DNA of 64,000 nucleotides, taken from assembly GCA_015179125.1 (NCBI GenBank), contig WHVA01000198.1, positions 123,861 to 187,860 of the forward strand, given 5' to 3'. This document shows positions 11,171-22,039 of the stretch, in pieces. The notes beneath the pieces are model-generated. The model was not told the origin of the DNA and ran no database searches. It saw only the letters and a program-made list of their open reading frames with translations. Both the position numbers and the translations under genes were made by a program. This DNA comes from Gautieria morchelliformis (taxonomy: Eukaryota > Basidiomycota > Agaricomycetes > Gomphales > Gomphaceae). How positions within the stretch are numbered: position 1 is the first letter of the stretch; each line of letters opens with the position of its first letter.

Positions 11171-12259
11171 GCATCCTTCACTGCTGATAAACGTTTGCCG
11201 TCGACTAACGTCATTCGGCCTTTCCATCCTGTTCTCTGACGTCATTTTTCCTTTCGGGTCAAACTTCAACAATCAAACCCTCTAAACTCGACCTTCGACG
11301 ACCAGCCAGCTATTTTTTCTCCGCCCACGATGTCGCTGCGTTCTCCCCGAGGTCGTTCTCCTTCGCGTTCCTCCGTCTCCCCTCCCCCCTTTCCTGTAGG
11401 ACTTTTGATATCGATGCATGCAATTACTGGACCGTGCGATGCTACCTCGGGTCTACACCGACCGAGGACATCACGAATGTCAGCGCCCCTCGAGAACAGT
11501 GCGATATCCTCGCGCCTGTACCGTCGGTGGCGGAACATTTGCCACATCCGAAGATGGCTCGAGATGTGTTGTCGCTGGGAAGGGTGGTGCGTTTCCGATG
11601 GTGTCATTCCCTGTATATGTGGTGTTTGACATACCTGATGCTGTGACCTCGCTATGTAGTACTTCGAATTCTACGCGTGACTGACCCCGTTCGCGCGCGG
11701 GAGTCGCCATCTCGACCCCATATTAGGCCGATTTATAGCGGCTGCTCGACGGATGCCAGAATAGGCACTGATTCAGGCGGTGCGAGCATCGAAATCAGGA
11801 CCAACGTCTGCACGGGTTCCGGACTGAAGATTGACAGTGTTCCGACCGATGTCGTGTGAGCACGTGGAAGTGAGTGTTTCGCTCTTCGTCGGCTTGCGAG
11901 GCGTCCCAGCGTGATACGCACGATGCGTTCGACGACGAGATTGTGACTAGGACAACATCGACACGTGGAGTTGGTTGTACGTCTCCGGGGACAGCGTCCC
12001 CGTACATAACTGGAGCTGTAAACTAAGATGCGTACGTCGGTAGGAAGGGAGAACGGAACGGTAAGGAAAGGCACAGAAGACGTAGAATTGGAGGCTATCA
12101 AGGCGTTTGATGGTTCTCTTCAAAACGCGTGGAGTACTTACCGGTAGTGGCTACAGGCCTTCCTTCGCATCTGACCACAGAGCTCTGAGGAACCCACTTC
12201 GACTCCACATCTATCTGCACTATCGAGTACAGCAGTCCAAATGACTGACTCTTCCCCAT

Positions 12260-13378
12260 CTACTTCCCGCTTTCGCCCTGTATCCACTCATTCTGCATGC
12301 ATACACATGCTGTCTTTCTTCCAGAAACTCCGCAAGCAGAATTCTATACCCATGGCGCGCTTCCGCTGGTTCGCGACTCGCTAGAAGGACAGAACGGTCT
12401 TTTGTTTGCATACGGTGTCACCAACTCGGGGAAGACATGCTATACAAGATGGGAGCGGTAAAGGGCAAGGCGGCTTGCTGCCAAGAACGCTCGATGTTGT
12501 ATTCAATAGTCTGGGTGGCTTACACAGTGCTGCACCGGTATGTGGTGTAACAGAGGCTAATGGTAGCTTACTGATGTTGCAGTAGTTCTGACCAGTCCAT
12601 TTAGCTGGAGTGGAGTATGACGGCGAAGCGCTGGCTAGTGCACACTCCAGCCTCTCTCCACTTGACGCGTCTCAAAAACCTTTTGATCCGTAAACACCAA
12701 CCAAAGCATCCCGGCCAGCGTCGTTGCCGAGCAAATGGATATTGAGGACAGAAATGAGACGAGTGAGCATGCCATACTAAATCGGGCATTTTCTCAATCC
12801 ACCTATAGTCGTTGAAGTCGATGGAAACTATGAATACTCCATTTGGCTATCATATTCAGAGATTTACAATGAAAAGGTCTTTGATCTAATGATTGGTGAA
12901 GATGGTAGATTAACCCCAGCAGGAGAGAAGCTAGCTGAATGTCCGGTTGAGGTATCCATAGCGAGGATGGTAAGCTACTGAAAGACCGACCATCTTTCTT
13001 ACGTGACCCTCCTTTTCCAGCTTTTCAGTTGTAAAGAATATAAATGTGGAGAAGATATCCTGAAAATTGCTGCCATGGTCGCGGTTCAACTATGTCTGTC
13101 ACTAAGTGCATTCTCCGGCTCGCAGTTGAATGACTAGGATATTTTCATCATACCTGGTGTATGGGTGCCCTTGCTGAACTGGAAAGAAGAAAATTCACCG
13201 CCCAGGAAGGAGTTTGTCATTTTGGTTTTCCTCAATGTGAGCAATTATTAACTAAGACCTAGGATCATTTCACACCTCTGAATGGTAAGTCCCGTCATGA
13301 TGCCTAATATTTTGCAACTGTTCCATGCAGCCTACAATGCATTCACGCAATATGGACATTCTTTTCCTTGGTGCAAAG
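12260..13378 (+). pseudogene. Kinesin-6-like motor domain pseudogene, 5' part
   Basis: The frame at 12363 reads PLVRDSLEGQNGLLFAYG followed by the P-loop VTNSGKT (about 12414-12437). The VTNSGKT variant is typical of kinesin-6 (MKLP/KIF20) rather than AGQTGSGKT of other kinesins. After a frameshift the next exon reads GLLPRTLDVVFNSLGGLHS, followed by an intron (gtatgt...ttgcag, 12538-12583). A later exon gives YSIWLSYSEIYNEKVFDLM (about 12830-12890). Another intron (gtaagc...ttccag) precedes a degraded CKEYKCG piece. Sequence before 12260, including an ATG at 11330 opening a Ser/Arg/Pro-rich stretch, could be the N-terminus but is not proven. The copia element at 13379 interrupts the gene; I could not recognise motor or stalk sequence beyond 18105. 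Confidence 0.7.
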
Positions 13379-13627
13379 TATTGGGATACGACACCGTTGG
13401 TAAGCTTGGAACGCAGCAGGGCCGTGCCCGGCATCAACGTAGGGAGGATACTCGTAGCTTCGGTCCTGCATGACCGAAGCTAGTATATAGTTCAGACGTA
13501 CGAGCAGTCGCACCTCAGTGAAGCTATCGTTCACTGAGGCACGCATCGTCTCTCATAGTTACACACGCATCGCTAATCGTAATGTATAGCCCATTGTACT
13601 TAGTCTACTGCGCATAACCCATCAACA
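13379..13627 (+). repeat. 5' LTR of the copia element
   Basis: 249 bp from TATTGGGATACG to CATCAACA. The first two bases are TA instead of the canonical TG; both LTRs share TA, so the change predates this insertion. It contains a strong hairpin around TAGCTTCGGTC/GACCGAAGCTA (13455-13482) followed by TATATAG, a plausible TATA region. Confidence 0.92.
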
Positions 13628-13645
13628 GGTTATGGGCCCCGCAGA
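13628..13645 (+). promoter_or_regulatory. Primer-binding site resembling a half-tRNA-iMet site
   Basis: Directly after the 5' LTR the sequence GGTTATGGGCCCCGC is, with one mismatch, complementary to the anticodon arm of eukaryotic initiator methionine tRNA (contains CTCATAACC). Copia-group elements of insects and yeasts use this internal cut-tRNA priming rather than the tRNA 3' end. The gag start ATG (13632) lies inside the site. Confidence 0.6.
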
Positions 13646-14713
13646 GCCCACCACGTCTTCCTCTACCTCGAAGTCCTTTGTCGTACCCAAGCTTGCCCGA
13701 GATGGCACGAACTGGGTTACCTGGAAAAGTCAAACGTTAGCCACATTAGCGTCGACTCGTGGTGCAAAACGACACCTGGAGGGAACCGCCCGCATCCCCC
13801 CCCGATCCCCACTTACCCTACTGGCCACTCGCTAACGGACGAACAGGAGGAAGAGCTAGATGATCTAGAGAAGCGTTGCGACGACTACAACCAACGTGAG
13901 GCCACGATCATGGCCCATATCTTCACCACGGTCCCGGACAGCGTACTCATCGAAGTACGGAACCTGACGACGGCAAAGGAGGTGTGGGAAGCGGTATGTG
14001 CCAAACATGAAAGTAAAGCATTCACGGTGAAGATCGACATGAGACGACGGATGTACGAGATGAAATGCGAGGACGAGTCGAACGTCCGTACGCACCTGGA
14101 AGGTCTCATGAGAATGCAAGAGCAGCTATCTGGAATGAATGCCGCACTCACCAATGACGACCTAGTCACTGTCATCCTCGGCTCGCTCCCCAAATCATAT
14201 CGCTCACTCATCAACGCTATCACAATGTCTGCCGCGCACGCCAAGGCAAAGCTAGAACCGGATCAAGTAGTTAGCACGCTCATTGACGAGTTCGAGAGAC
14301 TCACCATCGAGGAGCGCCAGCTCAAGGCGAGTGAGAATGCCCTTGCGGCAGCCAAAGGTCGCGGGAAGCCCCAAGCGCGCGCAAGCACCTCCAGCACCAC
14401 GAAGATCGATGTGGAATGCTGGAAGTGCGGCAAGAAGGGTCATTTGAAGGTGGACTGCCGTTCAAAAGCCAAGAAGAAGGAAGAGAAGAAGGGAGGCGGG
14501 TCAGCAAATGCAGCAGCTGAAAGCGAGGATTTCGCGTTCACAACTACCTTTGCTGGGACCACACTCACGCTGGAAACGAGTCCGTTGACTGGTCAGGAAA
14601 TCGACGTCTACGACTCGGGTGCATCAGGTCACATGTCGCCGAACAAGCATCGCTTCGTTACCTTCAAAGCAATCACGCCGCAGATAAGACGGTCTTCCAA
14701 GCTACAGGAATAG
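13632..14713 (+). pseudogene. copia gag and protease, frameshifted
   Basis: Starts ATG 13632 (MGPAEPTTSSSTSK). The frame breaks in a C-tract at about 13796-13803 and resumes in another frame with DEQEEELDDLEKRC, matching the retrotran_gag (UBN2-type) fold: WEAVCAKHES, MRRRMYEMK, LGSLPKSYRSL. A CCHC knuckle C-W-K-C-G-K-K-G-H-L-K-V-D-C lies at about 14416-14460. The protease active site follows as VYDSGASGHM (about 14612), where copia proteases have D-S-G-A. A second frameshift near 14690 separates this from the rest of pol; the codons for ADKTVFQATG continue in the next frame. Confidence 0.9.
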
Positions 14714-14718
14714 GAAAT

Positions 14719-16644
14719 ATGAGGATTGGCATCCCCAACAGCAAGACAACGACGCACGTCACCTTGATGTTATACTGCCCCGACCTCGCATTCACGCTAA
14801 TCTCACTGACGCGCTGCGATGCAGCCGGTTACTCGGTCCTCTTGCAGGACCGAAAATGTCTAATACGAGACGCGAAGGGGACGCTGCTTGGGCAGGTCCC
14901 ACTCTCGAACGGGCTCTACAAAGCCGAGCATAAGGCTACAGCAGCGGTCGCGAACATCACGACCAAGTCACTTACGGTGGACGAGCTACACCGCCGCATG
15001 GGGCACATCTCCCCACAGGCCACCCAGAAACTTGTGCAGGATGGCACGGTGACCGGCCTCGACGTAGATGCGTTGAGCCAGCCCAGCTTCTGCACGGCGT
15101 GTGCACAAGCAAAGCTGACTCGCAAGCCCGTCCCGCAGAAGTGGGAAGGACCGCGAGCCGCGAGCTTCGGCGAGAAGGTACACTCAGACGTATGGGGGCC
15201 CGCGAACCCCCAAAGCTACGACGGGAAAGATTACTTCGTCAGCTTTACCGATGATCACAGCAGATGGACTTACCTAGTGCCCATGGCAAAGAAAAGCAAC
15301 GCCTTCGACTGCTACAAGCAGTACGAGGCGTGGGTGGAGACCCAGCACGGCATGAAGCTAAAGCGCCTGCAAACGGATCGAGGGGGAGAATACTTGTCTG
15401 AGGAGTTCACTGCTCACCTTAAATCTAAAGGGACAGTCCTCAGTTTAACCGTGCACGACACACCTGAGGAAAACGGTGTGTCAGAAAGACTGAACCGCAC
15501 GCTGCTGGAACACGCACGAGCGATGCACCTAGCAGCAAACCTACCGAAGTTCCTCTGGACGGAATCGGTACAACATGCCGTATGGTTGAAGAATCGAACG
15601 TCGACCCGCGCACTGGACGGAAAAACGCCGTATGAGGTCATGCACCATGAAAAGCACGATCTGACGGACTTACCTGAGTGGGGCGCGAGGGTCTACACTC
15701 TCAGAGAAGACCGCGACAAACTAGAGCCCAAAGCGGACGAGGGCAGATGGGTCAGATATAGCGACGAAAGCAAAGGCCATAGGATCTATTGGCCTGGGAA
15801 ACGTCACGTGAGCGTCGAAAGAAACGTTACCTTCGACAACTCTGTCCTGGTCACCCCAAGCGACGCACAGACTGAGGGGGAGTCAACCACCCAGGGCAGT
15901 CAAAGCGCCGCTCGACACGACCAGCCGCCCGTACCACCCCCAGCTACTCTGCGCGTCGATCCACTCAAGGGCCTTGAGGTGCCAGATCCCCCAGAAGACC
16001 AGCCACTGGGCAGGGGACACCGGACGCGGAAACCGTCTGCATACATAAGGGACATCGCCGACGGTGCAGGCAGCAGCACCGGTCGCGTGAACGCCCCTGT
16101 GTACCCCAAGGGACTGCCCATCCCCACAGGGAACGTGGCCCTAGCGGTCCTGGAGGAGCTGGGAGAGGACGTGGAAATGGAGGGGGTGACGTGTCGCCCT
16201 CTTGAACTTTCGATGTCCGCGGCTGTGCACGTGGGAATCGACCCCACTAGTCTGGACGACGCGCACTCCCACGAGGATTGGCCGCTCTGGGACACGTCTA
16301 TAAGACAGGAGCTGGACCAACACGAGAGAGTGAAGACGTGGGATCTAGTGGAACCCCCACCTGGCGCAAACATCATAGGAAGCAAGTTGGTCTTCCGGTA
16401 CAAGCACGACGCCAGCGGCGAGATCGTGAACCGCAAGACGAGGCTCATCGCGCAAGGGTTCTCGCAAGCGGAAGGCATTGATTACAGCGAAACTTTCTCA
16501 CCCACCGCTAAGCTATCTGCAATCTGCGTCATCGCCGCCATCGCCGCCAGAAACGACTGGGAGCTAGAGCAAACGGACATAGACGGCGCGTATCTCAGCG
16601 CTCGCCTCACGGAAACCATTTACGTGTCAGGCAAAGGGATATGA
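14719..16644 (+). pseudogene. copia pol part 1: integrase and first half of reverse transcriptase
   Basis: After the protease, the GAG_pre-integrase zinc region reads LHRRMGHISPQATQKL and FCTACAQAK (HHCC). The integrase core has D in KVHSDVWGP, D in LQTDRGGEY and E in ENGVSERLNRTL, so the DDE triad is intact. A divergent Pro-rich spacer follows. RT begins with GSKLVFRYKHDASGEI, then LIAQGFSQAEGIDY and ETFSPTAK, and reaches LEQTDIDGAYL with the first catalytic Asp. It ends at TGA 16642-16644 because of a one-base shift around 16630; the downstream frame continues with KGYEAPG. Confidence 0.92.
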
Positions 16645-16645
16645 G

Positions 16646-17827
16646 GCCCCTGGGAAGGAACACCACGTATGCCGCCTCAACCGCACTATCTACGGATTGA
16701 AACAGTCGGGAAGGGCATGGTATGAACTATTATACAGCGTACTACTCAGGTTCGGGTTCACTCGCTGCAAGGTGGAACATGCCGTGTTCCACAGGCACAT
16801 CGGCCAGGAGGCGCTCATCGTCGCCGTCGACGTAGACGACCTCACGATGGCCGGAAATACGAAGGAGGTCATCTGGAAGTTCAAAGACAAGCTACGCACT
16901 GTGTTCAAGATCAAGGATCTCGGCGACCTGCATTGGCTACTTGGGATAGAAGTGGCACGAGACCACAAACGACACACAATATCATTCTCACAATGTGCGT
17001 ACATCGATAAAATACTTGAGCATTTCAACCTGCAGGACGCCAACCCGCTAAGCACGCCGCTCGATCCCCACCATAAATTGAGTCTATTGCAATGCCCCAC
17101 GACCCCGCGCCAGTTCGACGACATACGCAACGTACCTTATCGCGAGGCCATTGGCTCGCTCATGTACGCTTCCCTGGGCACGCGCCCAGACATTTCCTTC
17201 GCCGTCTCCTTCCTGGCGCAGTTCATGCAAAATCCCGGTAGGCCGCACTGGGAGGCCGTGAAGAGGGTATTCCGATATCTAAAAGGAACTAAGTCAGAGT
17301 GCCTCGTCATTGGCGGCGCTCACAGAGGTCTCGAAGGATTCTCAGACGTGGACTGGGCGTCGCAAGAGCACTGGCACTCGATCTCAGGATACGTCTTCAC
17401 GATAGACGGCGGCGCGATCTCCTGGAGCTCGAAGAAGCAAGGGATCATCGCGCTCTCCACGACAGAGGCCGAGTATATCGCAGCCACGCACGCCGTGAAG
17501 GAAGTGCTATGGCTGCGCATGTTCCTAGCCGACATCGCGCGCCCGCTTGAAAAGCCACTCACCATCCACCTCGACAATATCTCCGCCATCTCTATCACAA
17601 AGAATGATGAATATCATCCACGCACGAAGCACATTGATATCCGTTATCACTTCATACGCCATGCCGTTCAGGAGGGGCTAATCCAGGTCGACTACGTCCT
17701 GACAGCAGATATGGCCGCGGACATGTTCACCAAGGCTCTTCCGCGGCACAAAGTCTTGCATCTGAACGCAGTCGTTTGGGCTGCGTTCGGCTTAAGGGGG
17801 AGTATTGGGATACGACACCGTTGGTAA
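16646..17827 (+). pseudogene. copia pol part 2: reverse transcriptase end and RNase H
   Basis: Continues RT with LNRTIYGLKQSGRAWYELL. The catalytic YVDD-type box is VDVDDLTMAG (about 16828-16857), so the aromatic residue before V-D-D is replaced by D, which is unusual for copia RT. RT thumb and RNase H follow: GFSDVDWAS, SGYVFTIDGGAISWSSKKQ, LSTTEAEYIAA, and the final HIDIRYHFIRHAV with D. The reading frame runs into the 3' LTR. The polypurine tract lies just before the LTR. Confidence 0.9.
17794..17802 (+). promoter_or_regulatory. Polypurine tract of the copia element
   Basis: AAGGGGGAG abuts the 3' LTR start TATTGGG. It is the expected primer for plus-strand DNA synthesis. Confidence 0.85.
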
Positions 17828-18104
17828 GCGTGGAACGCAGCAGGGCCGTGCCCGGCATCAATGTAGGGAGGATACTCGTAGCTTCGGTCCTGCATGACCG
17901 AAGCTAGTATATAGTTCAGACGTACGAGCAGTCGCACCTCAGTGAAGCTATCGTTCACTGAGGTACGCATCGTCTCTCATAGTTACACACGCATCGCTAA
18001 TCGTAATGTATAGCCCATTGTACTTAGGTAGCTATACATGTTACAGTGAAGCTATCGTTCACTGAGCCCATCGTACTTAGTCTACTGCGCATAACCCATC
18101 AACA
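17803..18104 (+). repeat. 3' LTR of the copia element
   Basis: 302 bp, 53 bp longer than the 5' LTR. The extra block near 18028-18080 repeats the local motif AGTGAAGCTATCGTTCACTG and TACTTAG, so it is an internal duplication. The few other differences are single substitutions (for example CTTGG/CGTGG near the start). The end CAACA is followed by the target duplicate CAAAG. Confidence 0.92.
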
Positions 18105-18878
18105 CAAAGGCCATGCACTATCATTTCGTGCTATGTCCAGAGCCATCTCCATATGGCCACAACTGAAACAGTAGATGGTCCATTTCAATCTACCCTTGGA
18201 GAGTTGCGAGGGTGATGCGAAATGGTGAGGCAGTGTCTGGTTAGCAGATACTGGAGAAACAGAGCACGCTGGATTGCTGATGGAACTTACCAATTGGTCA
18301 GAGGTGGCAAGGTATTCCAGGTTCTTGGAAACTGCATCTAGATGGCCTCACAGTTTTGCAGGCCTTGAATATCCACCCCAACTCCATGTTCATCAGAAAG
18401 TGCAAGCTGTTGGGTCATTTTCCATGAAATCAAAGAGACGGAAAAAACCAGTGCATTTTGAACTTGAGAATTCCTCATTAACTGTGTTCACGAGCCATTG
18501 AAATAGCATACATATAATTACTGAAATTGACCCAGATTGGTGAGGGCTCCCAGTATTCCCATGTTCCTTCTTGCACCCTCCAATGTTTGATCTCCTTTGC
18601 AGTCATATGTGCCCATTGTTCGTTCCACCCCTTTCCCCTTTCCACATTGCAGGTAACTTTGGTTTCCTTCTGCCACTGCTCTTTTCTGCCATGCCACTCA
18701 GCCACACCGTTCTCCCTCAGCCAATAATGACATGCCATTCAGCCGCACCATTAACCCTCCTCTAGCAATGACAACATATGGTTTTTCAATTTTTATTTTG
18801 GCTTTCCTTCTCACAGATGTTGTCTTCCATCCCATTCATTCCTTTCCAGCACCTCTCCACTTGAGGGGTTCAGCTGTT
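18105..18878. other. Unassigned sequence downstream of copia
   Basis: I see no recognisable gene. A CT-rich part (18540-18770) holds short frames only. If the kinesin-like gene continued here it is beyond recognition. Confidence 0.45.
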
Positions 18879-19185
18879 TTGGAACCCTTCAAGACTTTGG
18901 TGTTATTGCTAACACTTCAATCTATCAGAACGTGTTGTTTACGAGACTCAAAGAATATTAAACAATGCTGCAGCACAACTCCGGAAATAATTTAATATTT
19001 GTACCTTGGTTGCAATCCACGCAAAAACTAGTACAAGTTAATACGGATGGAAGGCAATGCATTTCTTAGCAGCACTTAACAATAAACTAAAAGAATGTAG
19101 GTTCAAGGACACTATCGGGGTCCAAGCATATTCCAAAATATAAAGGAATGTACTTAGCAGGCGAGTTTATAAATGGACTGCCCTG
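18879..19185 (+). repeat. 305-bp direct repeat, left copy
   Basis: From TTTTGGAACCCTTCAAGACT to GTTTATAAATGGACT this stretch is almost identical to 22779-23085 in the same orientation (a few substitutions, such as ACGTGTTG/ATGTGTCG). The two copies flank the MITE and mosaic copy B. The right copy begins exactly where mosaic B homology ends. Confidence 0.8.
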
Positions 19186-20105
19186 ATAATCTACCAGTGC
19201 ACAGCAATAAAACGAGGGATGAATGAGTTTTAGAAGTGACTTGTGAAAGTCTCTAATCAGGAAAATCGACTGATCAGATCGTCTCGGGTATTGGAGTGCG
19301 AATGGCAAGACTATCAATTGACAGACTCACTCTGTAGAATTACACCCGGAGGATTAGTCCAAGTGGCTAAGCAGTAAAGTAACTACTTAACAAGGAATTA
19401 GACACTAAAGTAAGTGAATAACCCTAGCTGGGATTAGCAGCTTAGTAAGATGCAAGTCACACGAGGTCATGTGGATAGAAGATGTTAGATTGCTAGAATG
19501 ATGATTCAAGGAGGTCAGAATGGCCTCCTTTTATATTGTAAAATACACAGGATTACATAAGGTGGGGTTCTTCTATCTATTAGGCGAGTGATGTCATACG
19601 TAAATATTTGCACTGCTGAAACACACCCTCGTAACTATTGCGGTGTGTTTGTGCAAAGAAATTGGAAATAGATAGCCAATCACCTTCCCTGGTTTGCACA
19701 GCCTTTCACAGCCATACACAGCCGCTATGACATCAAGGGACCTATTTGGTGTCGTAGCGTTGCATTTGGAGGATTCATTCCTCCAATAGGCTTTGTCAAA
19801 CCTGCACCCTAGTTTTGGCTTTGTACATCTTTGTGTGACTTTGTACGCAGCCTTGCACAGCCATGGTTGCTATGATGCAAGTCATGTGCCAGCTGGGTTT
19901 GAATTGCACAGGCTTGTGTAAGCGGTAGAGGACACATTCAGTCTCAGCGGCTGAGTTTGAGTGAGCCAAGGTACCGGAGTTGTAGGTACTTGAGTGCCTG
20001 CAACTCTGAGTTCACGGTTCGTGGGAAGCTCTGGTCGGAGTTTGAAACTGAGCAGCTGAGGCAGAGTTGTGGACCTGCGTGGGTTCATAACTTTAGCCAA
20101 TGTCC
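19186..20105. other. Unassigned sequence with a minus-strand TATA-like site
   Basis: No gene recognised. Around 19530-19545 the minus strand reads ATATAAAAGGAGGCC, a good TATA box, which could belong to an old LTR or promoter facing left. No matching repeat pair was found to define an LTR. Confidence 0.35.
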
Positions 20106-20107
20106 TA

Positions 20108-20519
20108 TGGTGCCGCTCACTTAGACACCGCTACTTTTGTGCAATCACAATTCCAGGTGAAAAAAAAAACAATTTCTTATTCCTCTATACAAAGTGCTTA
20201 TTTAGGTCAGATCTATTGATTGTATAGAGCGATTGATCTAATTTGTAAAACTGAGGGAGTTATTTTTATTTTGTCATGTCAATTTGGTGGCACTTCCATA
20301 TATGGATGTAATTACCATATATAGTGCTGACAAATCAAGCAAACAAACGAGAGGACGAGATGTTGAAATGCCATAACAGGCATTTCTACAGCTTTTGCAA
20401 CAAAATATAATCAAAAATACACCCTATTTCAGTCAAAAAGGGGTTCACTATCAGAAAATTTTTCGTTGGGCCAATTTGGCGGTTGCACAAAAGTAGCGGT
20501 GTCTAAGTGAGCGGCACCA
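20108..20519. mobile_element. MITE with 37-bp perfect terminal inverted repeats, TA target
   Basis: The left end TGGTGCCGCTCACTTAGACA and its continuation to position 20144 are matched without mismatch by the reverse complement of the right end. TA dinucleotides flank it at 20106-20107 and 20520-20521, as in Tc1/mariner-type insertions. The 412-bp body is AT-rich and has no transposase, so it is non-autonomous and mobilised, if at all, in trans. Perfect arms suggest it is young. Confidence 0.88.
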
Positions 20520-20624
20520 TAGCTACTGGAAGTCACCACCTGGTCGCAAATTGGACTGCATGTGAAGCGTGAGTGACTTCATCATTGAACCCATTCCATC
20601 ACCCTGATAGCTTTTCTCGCAGCC

Positions 20625-20905
20625 GTTGTTATATTGAATGTCTTGGGGTTCCATGAGCCTCCACGAGCCCTCATTCGATCTGGAATCTGGACCGGTTTCA
20701 TCCCCGCAAATAATGAGGGGCTGATGATTTTTGTAGATTGTCCTTCAGATTTAACCGTGCACAAAATGTTTGACTGGGAGACACCTGCTTTGGTCGCACT
20801 TAAAAGTTGGAAAAACCCCAGGGTTAACTTGGGGTTTGATTGGACAAAGAAGCTTGGACACAAACAACTTGAAGGAATATGCTCTGCGTTGGATGCACCC
20901 TAGAG
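20625..20905 (+). pseudogene. LOG-family-like C-terminal fragment (copy B)
   Basis: Reads NVLGFHEPPRALIRSGI, GFIPANNEGLMIFVDCPSDL and FDWETPALVALKSW, nearly identical to the fragment at 2750-3040. An intron acceptor-like sequence lies just before 20625. The catalytic PGGxGT region is again missing, so both copies derive from one captured fragment. Confidence 0.45.
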
Positions 20906-21164
20906 AGAAACGGTTGGATATCCTGTTCTTAGATTAGAGCATTAGGTCATGTGTATGTGGGCTGTTCATAGCATAGTACTGTAATATATTACTATGACCA
21001 ATTGCCAACGGCCTTTAGCATGACGCGCTGGTTTTGTAGGTGCAATGGCTGAATGGGTAGCGTGAGGTGTCACACTGTGGCTCAACCCAAATCTCGGTGG
21101 CACAGATCCAGACCAGTCCCAGGCCTCGCGTCTTTGAAGGCAGCATTCAATCGCACAGTGGTTG

Positions 21165-21335
21165 TTCGGTTTTTCTCCGAAATGGTGGGTGAAGAGCCTT
21201 CCGCCGACAGTCTTGTTTGCTTCGAGTATCTCATAGTCTATACCCAAACCTTGAAGGATCATTGCGGTATACAGTCCAGAAGCACTTGCCCCAATGATAC
21301 CTATGGCACGGCGACCAAGAGACATGCTTGGGGGA
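21165..21335 (-). pseudogene. Flavin amine oxidase N-terminal fragment (copy B)
   Basis: The minus strand reads IGIIGASASGLYTAMILQ and YEILEANKTVGGRLFTHHF, ending in HFGEKPNNH. The GG doublet is better kept than in copy A (SGR). FAD-binding N-terminus only. Confidence 0.7.
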
Positions 21336-21549
21336 AAGATCTGAAGCATCCTGAACCAGCGAGGGCAATTGCAAGGTTCTGGTGATAATGCCCAAGAATA
21401 GCGTGGCCATGGCACTCATGAATCGATAGATTCCATGCTGTCATGACTATAGTGGTAGGGCAAGGTGGAAGGGAGCCTCTGAACAAGAGCAGGACACCAG
21501 GATCACAAAGCAGGACCATGTTATAGCAAAACCACTTGTCAGGGGAGAG

Positions 21550-21965
21550 AACATGGCATGCTCTTGGGTGCTGAACTCATCCAGAGTCCCATCGGCGAGG
21601 GCTGCTTCCTGTATTGCCTGAGCCGTTTTGACCATCTCCCTGCATGCGTGTACAAAGACCATTACTTGAAGGCCTTCTCAAATAAGATCAATGACTTTCT
21701 GACATGTCACTTGGTCCAAATTTTGACATGCCACCGGTAAATTTGCTTTCCCTTTGATGCCTAAGTGTTGCTCCAATGGGATGGGATGGAAGGATGAGTT
21801 GAAATAAAAAAGTCCTTGGTGCCTCGAAACCCTGGATATTTGGAATGAGAAAATGTATTGTTGTTAAAGAAAAACAGTACCTGAGGAAATCAGCAACATC
21901 AATATAATTTGGCAATGTTGCACTGAGCCCCACAGTTCTAATCAATGATTGCGTTGACTCCACCT
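21550..21965 (-). pseudogene. Ski2-like helicase fragment (copy B)
   Basis: The minus strand keeps QVESTQSLIRTVGLSATLPN, the intron (gtactg...ccag), and GLQVMVFVHACREMVKTAQA, then DEFSTQEHA. Same limits as copy A. Small changes (CREM for CKET) show that the copies have been diverging separately. Confidence 0.72.
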
Positions 21966-22039
21966 GATCAAGTAGCATTAGCAACGTAAGGATGGGAGTC
22001 GAAAAACCTATACCATGCCCCAGCCCCCAGTAGGAGGAA

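Larger units (their letters stand above)
13379..18104 (+). mobile_element. Ty1/copia LTR retrotransposon, complete but frameshifted
   Basis: A 4.7 kb element bounded by LTRs of 249 and 302 bp that begin TATTGGGATACG and end CAACA. The 5-bp target duplication CAAAG lies at 13374-13378 and 18105-18109. Internal order is PBS, gag with zinc knuckle, protease, integrase, reverse transcriptase, RNase H, polypurine tract, the Pseudoviridae/copia order (integrase before RT). At least three frameshifts (near 13800, 14690 and 16630) make it non-autonomous. It sits in the kinesin-like pseudogene. Confidence 0.93.

Noticed and set aside
10842-11285. 147-codon ORF
   Set aside because: Ser/Phe/Pro/Leu-rich product of a pyrimidine tract, with no recognisable domain.
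15900-16478. 192-codon minus-strand ORF antisense to copia pol
   Set aside because: Ser/Pro-rich shadow of the integrase-RT spacer without recognisable features.
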